8,076 nucleotides of DNA from Spirochaetae bacterium HGW-Spirochaetae-9 (GTDB lineage Bacteria; Spirochaetota; Spirochaetia; Treponematales; Rectinemataceae), in contig PGXP01000068.1 of assembly GCA_002839205.1 (NCBI GenBank), positions 1 through 8,076 of the forward strand, given 5' to 3'. Positions 5,451-8,076 of the stretch are shown here, piece by piece. The notes below the pieces were generated by a model that made no database searches, was not told where the DNA came from, and saw only the letters and a program-made list of their open reading frames with translations. The translations under genes and the position numbers were made by a program. The first letter of the stretch is position 1; every line of letters starts with the position of its first letter.

Positions 5451-7043
5451 ATGGATAACGAATTTAAGGATAAAGCCCCTCGGCAAAGGATTCTTCGGCT
5501 TTGGGCTCTTTCCCTCATCGCGATGGTTGCCTCCCTCCCGGTCTTCGCCGACCAGGATCCCCTCATAGTCCAGACCTTGTACGGAAGCGTCAGCGGCAAA
5601 AAAGACAGCGCCGATACCTATTCCTGGAAAGGCATCCCCTATGCCACCCCTCCCATCGGCGACCTTCGCTGGAAGGCGCCCCGGCCGCCTGAGCACTGGC
5701 AGGAGGTCCGCAAGGCATCTGAGTTCGGAAACAAGGCAGCCCAAGTGCTACCTGTCCTCAACTGGACAATAGGAAATGAAGACTGTCTCTATCTCAATGT
5801 ATGGCGGCCGGCTGACGACCGATCGAAACTTCCCGTGTATTTCTGGATACACGGTGGCGGCAACACCATGGGCAGCGCTTCCTCCTCCGACTATCATGGT
5901 CATGCCCTGGCGTCCCGAGCAGGCGTCGTCTTCGTTTCCGTAAGCTACAGGCTGGGACCTTTTGGCTGGTTCAGTCATCCCGGCCTGACCACAGGGTATC
6001 CCGAGGACGATTCAGGCAACTACGGCACCCTCGACCTGATAGCCGCCCTCGAATGGGTGCGCGACAATATCAGCGCCTTTGGCGGAGACCCCGAAAACGT
6101 CACAATAGCCGGCGAATCGGCGGGGGCTTTCAACGTCCTCACCCTTTTGCTCGCGCCCAAGGCCAGAGGCCTCTTTCATAAGGCGGTGGTCCAGAGCGGG
6201 TACAGAACGGATTCGACGCCCGAAATGATGCGTGCCTTCGCCGTAGGGCTCTCTGAGCGGCTGACCATACCCCTCAGGGATGCATCGACAGCCGCGATAT
6301 TGAAAGGTATCTCTCCAAGCATGGCTGGAATGCTCGACATGCCTTATCCAAACTGGGATGGAACCGTTCTTCCCTCAGACGGTTATGCCGCCTTCGCCGA
6401 CCCGTCCAGGGTAGCCGATGTGCCCATCATCATCGGTACAAACAAAGAGGAGACTAAACTCTTCCAGTGGCTGGGGCGCACCGATTCGCACGACCCTCTC
6501 TACCAGGCACGGGCCGAACTTTCGAGCGCCCGATGGAAGGCTGAGGGCGCGGATTCCGTGGCCGACGCTCTGACGAGGGGGAATCCGAACAGGAGAGTCT
6601 ACCTCTATCGCTTCGACTGGGGCGCCCCGGATGTCTCGGGAAAAAGTGTCCTCGGAGGAAGAGCAGGAACCAAGATTGGCGCCTCCCACGGCCTGGAGAT
6701 TTCCTTCTTCCTGCAGACAGACTCCATGTATGGGAATGCCCTGCCCCTCCCTATCCGCACGAAGGCGAACGAAGCTGGCAGGAAGGCTCTCCAGGCGATG
6801 ATGGGCACGTATCTGGAGGCTTTCCTCAAGGAGGGAAACCCCAACGCAGAAAACCTTCCGGAGTGGGAACCCTGGTCCGCTGCTTCGGATGCGCCTCCTT
6901 TCATGGTTTTCGACGCCAACCTCTCCACACCCACTTCGAGGATCGACTATGGACGAACAACCATCGAGTCGACAAAGGCGGCATTTACGGCCTACAGCGA
7001 TCCCTTGAAAGCCAGGCTGAAAGAAATTCTGCGATGGGAATGA
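5451..7043 (+). CDS. Secreted type-B carboxylesterase (first of a tandem pair)
   Basis: The protein is 530 aa, usual for the family, an alpha/beta-hydrolase that cleaves carboxylic esters. A Sec signal occupies residues 1-33: a basic stretch KDKAPRQRILR, hydrophobic core LWALSLIAMVASLP, and a VFA-DQD cleavage site. Then come the N-terminal family pattern WKGIPYATPP, signature EDCLYLNVW at 110-118, oxyanion loop HGGG at 134-137, and nucleophile elbow GESAG at 221-225 with catalytic S223. E334 (in GTNKEE) and H413 (in GASHGLE) fit the rest of the triad, so the enzyme should be active. Expected location: periplasm or outside the cell; substrate unknown. Start: the frame is open from 5064, but that part is antisense to the deacylase gene; ATG 5388 has a weak AGGG site but would bury the signal about 20 residues deeper. 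I prefer 5451. A close paralog follows 52 bp downstream, probably in the same transcript. Confidence 0.92.
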   Translation: MDNEFKDKAPRQRILRLWALSLIAMVASLPVFADQDPLIVQTLYGSVSGKKDSADTYSWKGIPYATPPIGDLRWKAPRPPEHWQEVRKASEFGNKAAQVLPVLNWTIGNEDCLYLNVWRPADDRSKLPVYFWIHGGGNTMGSASSSDYHGHALASRAGVVFVSVSYRLGPFGWFSHPGLTTGYPEDDSGNYGTLDLIAALEWVRDNISAFGGDPENVTIAGESAGAFNVLTLLLAPKARGLFHKAVVQSGYRTDSTPEMMRAFAVGLSERLTIPLRDASTAAILKGISPSMAGMLDMPYPNWDGTVLPSDGYAAFADPSRVADVPIIIGTNKEETKLFQWLGRTDSHDPLYQARAELSSARWKAEGADSVADALTRGNPNRRVYLYRFDWGAPDVSGKSVLGGRAGTKIGASHGLEISFFLQTDSMYGNALPLPIRTKANEAGRKALQAMMGTYLEAFLKEGNPNAENLPEWEPWSAASDAPPFMVFDANLSTPTSRIDYGRTTIESTKAAFTAYSDPLKARLKEILRWE

Positions 7044-7095
7044 AAAGCGGCACTGAACATTTGCGTACAAGGCCGTCAGGAATTACAATTTCTGC

Positions 7096-8076
7096 ATGGC
7101 GTCCCAACCACGAACGCGTCGGGCCAGAGCCTGTAGAATGGCCCGTCTTTGCTCCATCATACCTTTCCTCATCGCTTGCGCGTCGTCGCCAGAGCCTGTC
7201 CCTCTCGATACGCCAGGAGAGTGGTCGGGAACACGCATAGTCGAAACGACACTGGGGCTTTTGCGGGGCTCGCATGACAAATTCGGCACCATGTCCTGGC
7301 TTGGAGTTCCTTATGCCGAACCTCCGGCAGGGGAACTCCGGTGGAAGCCACCGCGGCCTGCGAGATCGTGGCGAGGCATCAGAAACGCCATGGATTTCGC
7401 TTCCCCTCCCATCCAGTTCCTTCCCCTCATAGCCCAACCCCTCGGGTCTGAGGATTGCCTCTATCTCAACGTCTGGCGGCCAGCCACGAAAGAAAAAAGG
7501 CTCCCCGTCCATGTGTGGATACATGGAGGCGATAACCTTGTCGGTTCGGCCGACATGAATCCCGACTTCCATGGACAGCCTCTCGCCTCTGCCGCCAATG
7601 CCGTTTTTGTGTCCATCAACTACAGGCTGGGCATCTTCGGTTGGTTTGCCCACCCGTCCCTGCGCTCCAGAGATCCGGAGACGGATTCAGGCAACTATGG
7701 TCTCCTCGATATAATCGAATCGCTGCGATGGATCAGAAACAATATTGAAGCATTTGGAGGAGACCCGGAAAAGGTGACCATCGCGGGCGAGTCATCGGGA
7801 GCCCTCAATGTCCTCTGCCTTCTCCTCGCCCCCTCGGCGAAGGGGCTTTTTCGCGCAGCCTCAGTCCAAAGCCCCTTTCTGCCAGAACCAAGGCGCGAGG
7901 AAGCCGAAGCCTTCGCCGACAGGCTCATCGTCGATTACCTCGTCCGAAGCGGAAAATCCCCCCGAAAGCTGGCAGCTGCCTTTCTGGCCTCGAAAAGTGG
8001 CTTTGAAATCGCCGCGCTGTTGCGCTCCGCCGATCCTTTCGACCTCGCGCCACGTCCTCCCAGGGACAGGGTGGAA
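7096..8076 (+). CDS. Type-B carboxylesterase, probable lipoprotein (second of pair, incomplete at 3' end)
   Basis: An open frame of 327 codons runs without a stop off the right edge. It is plainly paralogous to the preceding esterase: roughly 60% identical by eye from the EDCLYLNVW signature (119-127) through the nucleophile elbow. HGGD stands at 143-146 where HGGG is expected, and GESSG at 231-235 has catalytic S233. The acid and histidine lie beyond the window. The N-terminus differs from the first copy: an Arg-rich n-region (RTRRARACRMAR), a short hydrophobic stretch, then the lipobox LIAC with C28 followed by ASS, indicating a lipid-anchored protein. Start: ATG 7096 gives a signal of 27 residues; ATG 7138 would leave only 13, short for a lipoprotein signal. 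Neither has a strong ribosome-binding site (AGGA at 7078-7081 is 14 nt from 7096). The intervening 52 bp contains no terminator, suggesting cotranscription. Confidence 0.88.
   Translation, partial: MASQPRTRRARACRMARLCSIIPFLIACASSPEPVPLDTPGEWSGTRIVETTLGLLRGSHDKFGTMSWLGVPYAEPPAGELRWKPPRPARSWRGIRNAMDFASPPIQFLPLIAQPLGSEDCLYLNVWRPATKEKRLPVHVWIHGGDNLVGSADMNPDFHGQPLASAANAVFVSINYRLGIFGWFAHPSLRSRDPETDSGNYGLLDIIESLRWIRNNIEAFGGDPEKVTIAGESSGALNVLCLLLAPSAKGLFRAASVQSPFLPEPRREEAEAFADRLIVDYLVRSGKSPRKLAAAFLASKSGFEIAALLRSADPFDLAPRPPRDRVE

Noticed and set aside
6375..7070. 231-codon minus-strand frame opposite the first esterase
   Set aside because: It lies antisense to conserved catalytic parts of the esterase and encodes nothing recognisable.
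6985..7653. 222-codon minus-strand frame spanning the esterase junction
   Set aside because: It is antisense to both esterases; the plus-strand frame there encodes the second esterase signal and signature motifs.
1..8076. Search for CRISPR, IS elements, tRNA, phage or defence genes
   Set aside because: No spaced direct repeats, terminal inverted repeats with a transposase, tRNA-like cloverleaf or recognisable defence domain was seen by eye.

Overview
The window is ordinary, densely coded bacterial chromosome of moderately high GC, carrying seven protein genes; the last runs off the right edge. I see no rRNA, tRNA, CRISPR array, insertion sequence, phage gene or attachment site. Three genes carry export signals (a TPR protein, and two type-B carboxylesterases, one with a lipobox). 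That, plus a GT4 lipid-type glycosyltransferase and a deoxynucleoside kinase, fits a diderm bacterium. The combination reminds me of Spirochaetota (Treponema or relatives), but this is a weak inference from gene content only. Three genes have clear Shine-Dalgarno sites 5 nt from the start (TPR gene, tpx and, for its TTG, the glycosyltransferase).

Layout: (1) 51-1475, minus, exported TPR-repeat protein with an Ala/Pro/Glu-rich tail. (2) 1476-1646, divergent intergenic region with a strong ribosome-binding site and nested short starts. (3) 1647-2333, plus, YkgJ-type cysteine-cluster protein, then 2409-3053, plus, deoxynucleoside kinase. (4) 3063-4262, minus, GT4 glycosyltransferase, convergent with the kinase at only 9 nt. 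(5) 4322-4831, plus, thiol peroxidase (tpx), divergent from the glycosyltransferase. (6) 4865-5335, minus, YbaK/EbsC-type aminoacyl-tRNA deacylase, convergent with tpx across a 9-bp perfect inverted repeat. (7) 5451-7043 and 7096-8076 (incomplete), plus, tandem paralogous type-B carboxylesterases.

The genes do not form one pathway. They are housekeeping or stress functions: nucleoside salvage, peroxide removal, translation fidelity and glycolipid or envelope glycan synthesis, followed by an exported esterase pair. The most interesting part is the esterase pair: two close paralogs in tandem, one with a cleavable signal peptide and a standard HGGG/GESAG active site, the other with a lipoprotein signal, an HGGD oxyanion loop and a GESSG nucleophile elbow. 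I did not find convincing evidence of an undescribed multi-gene system.
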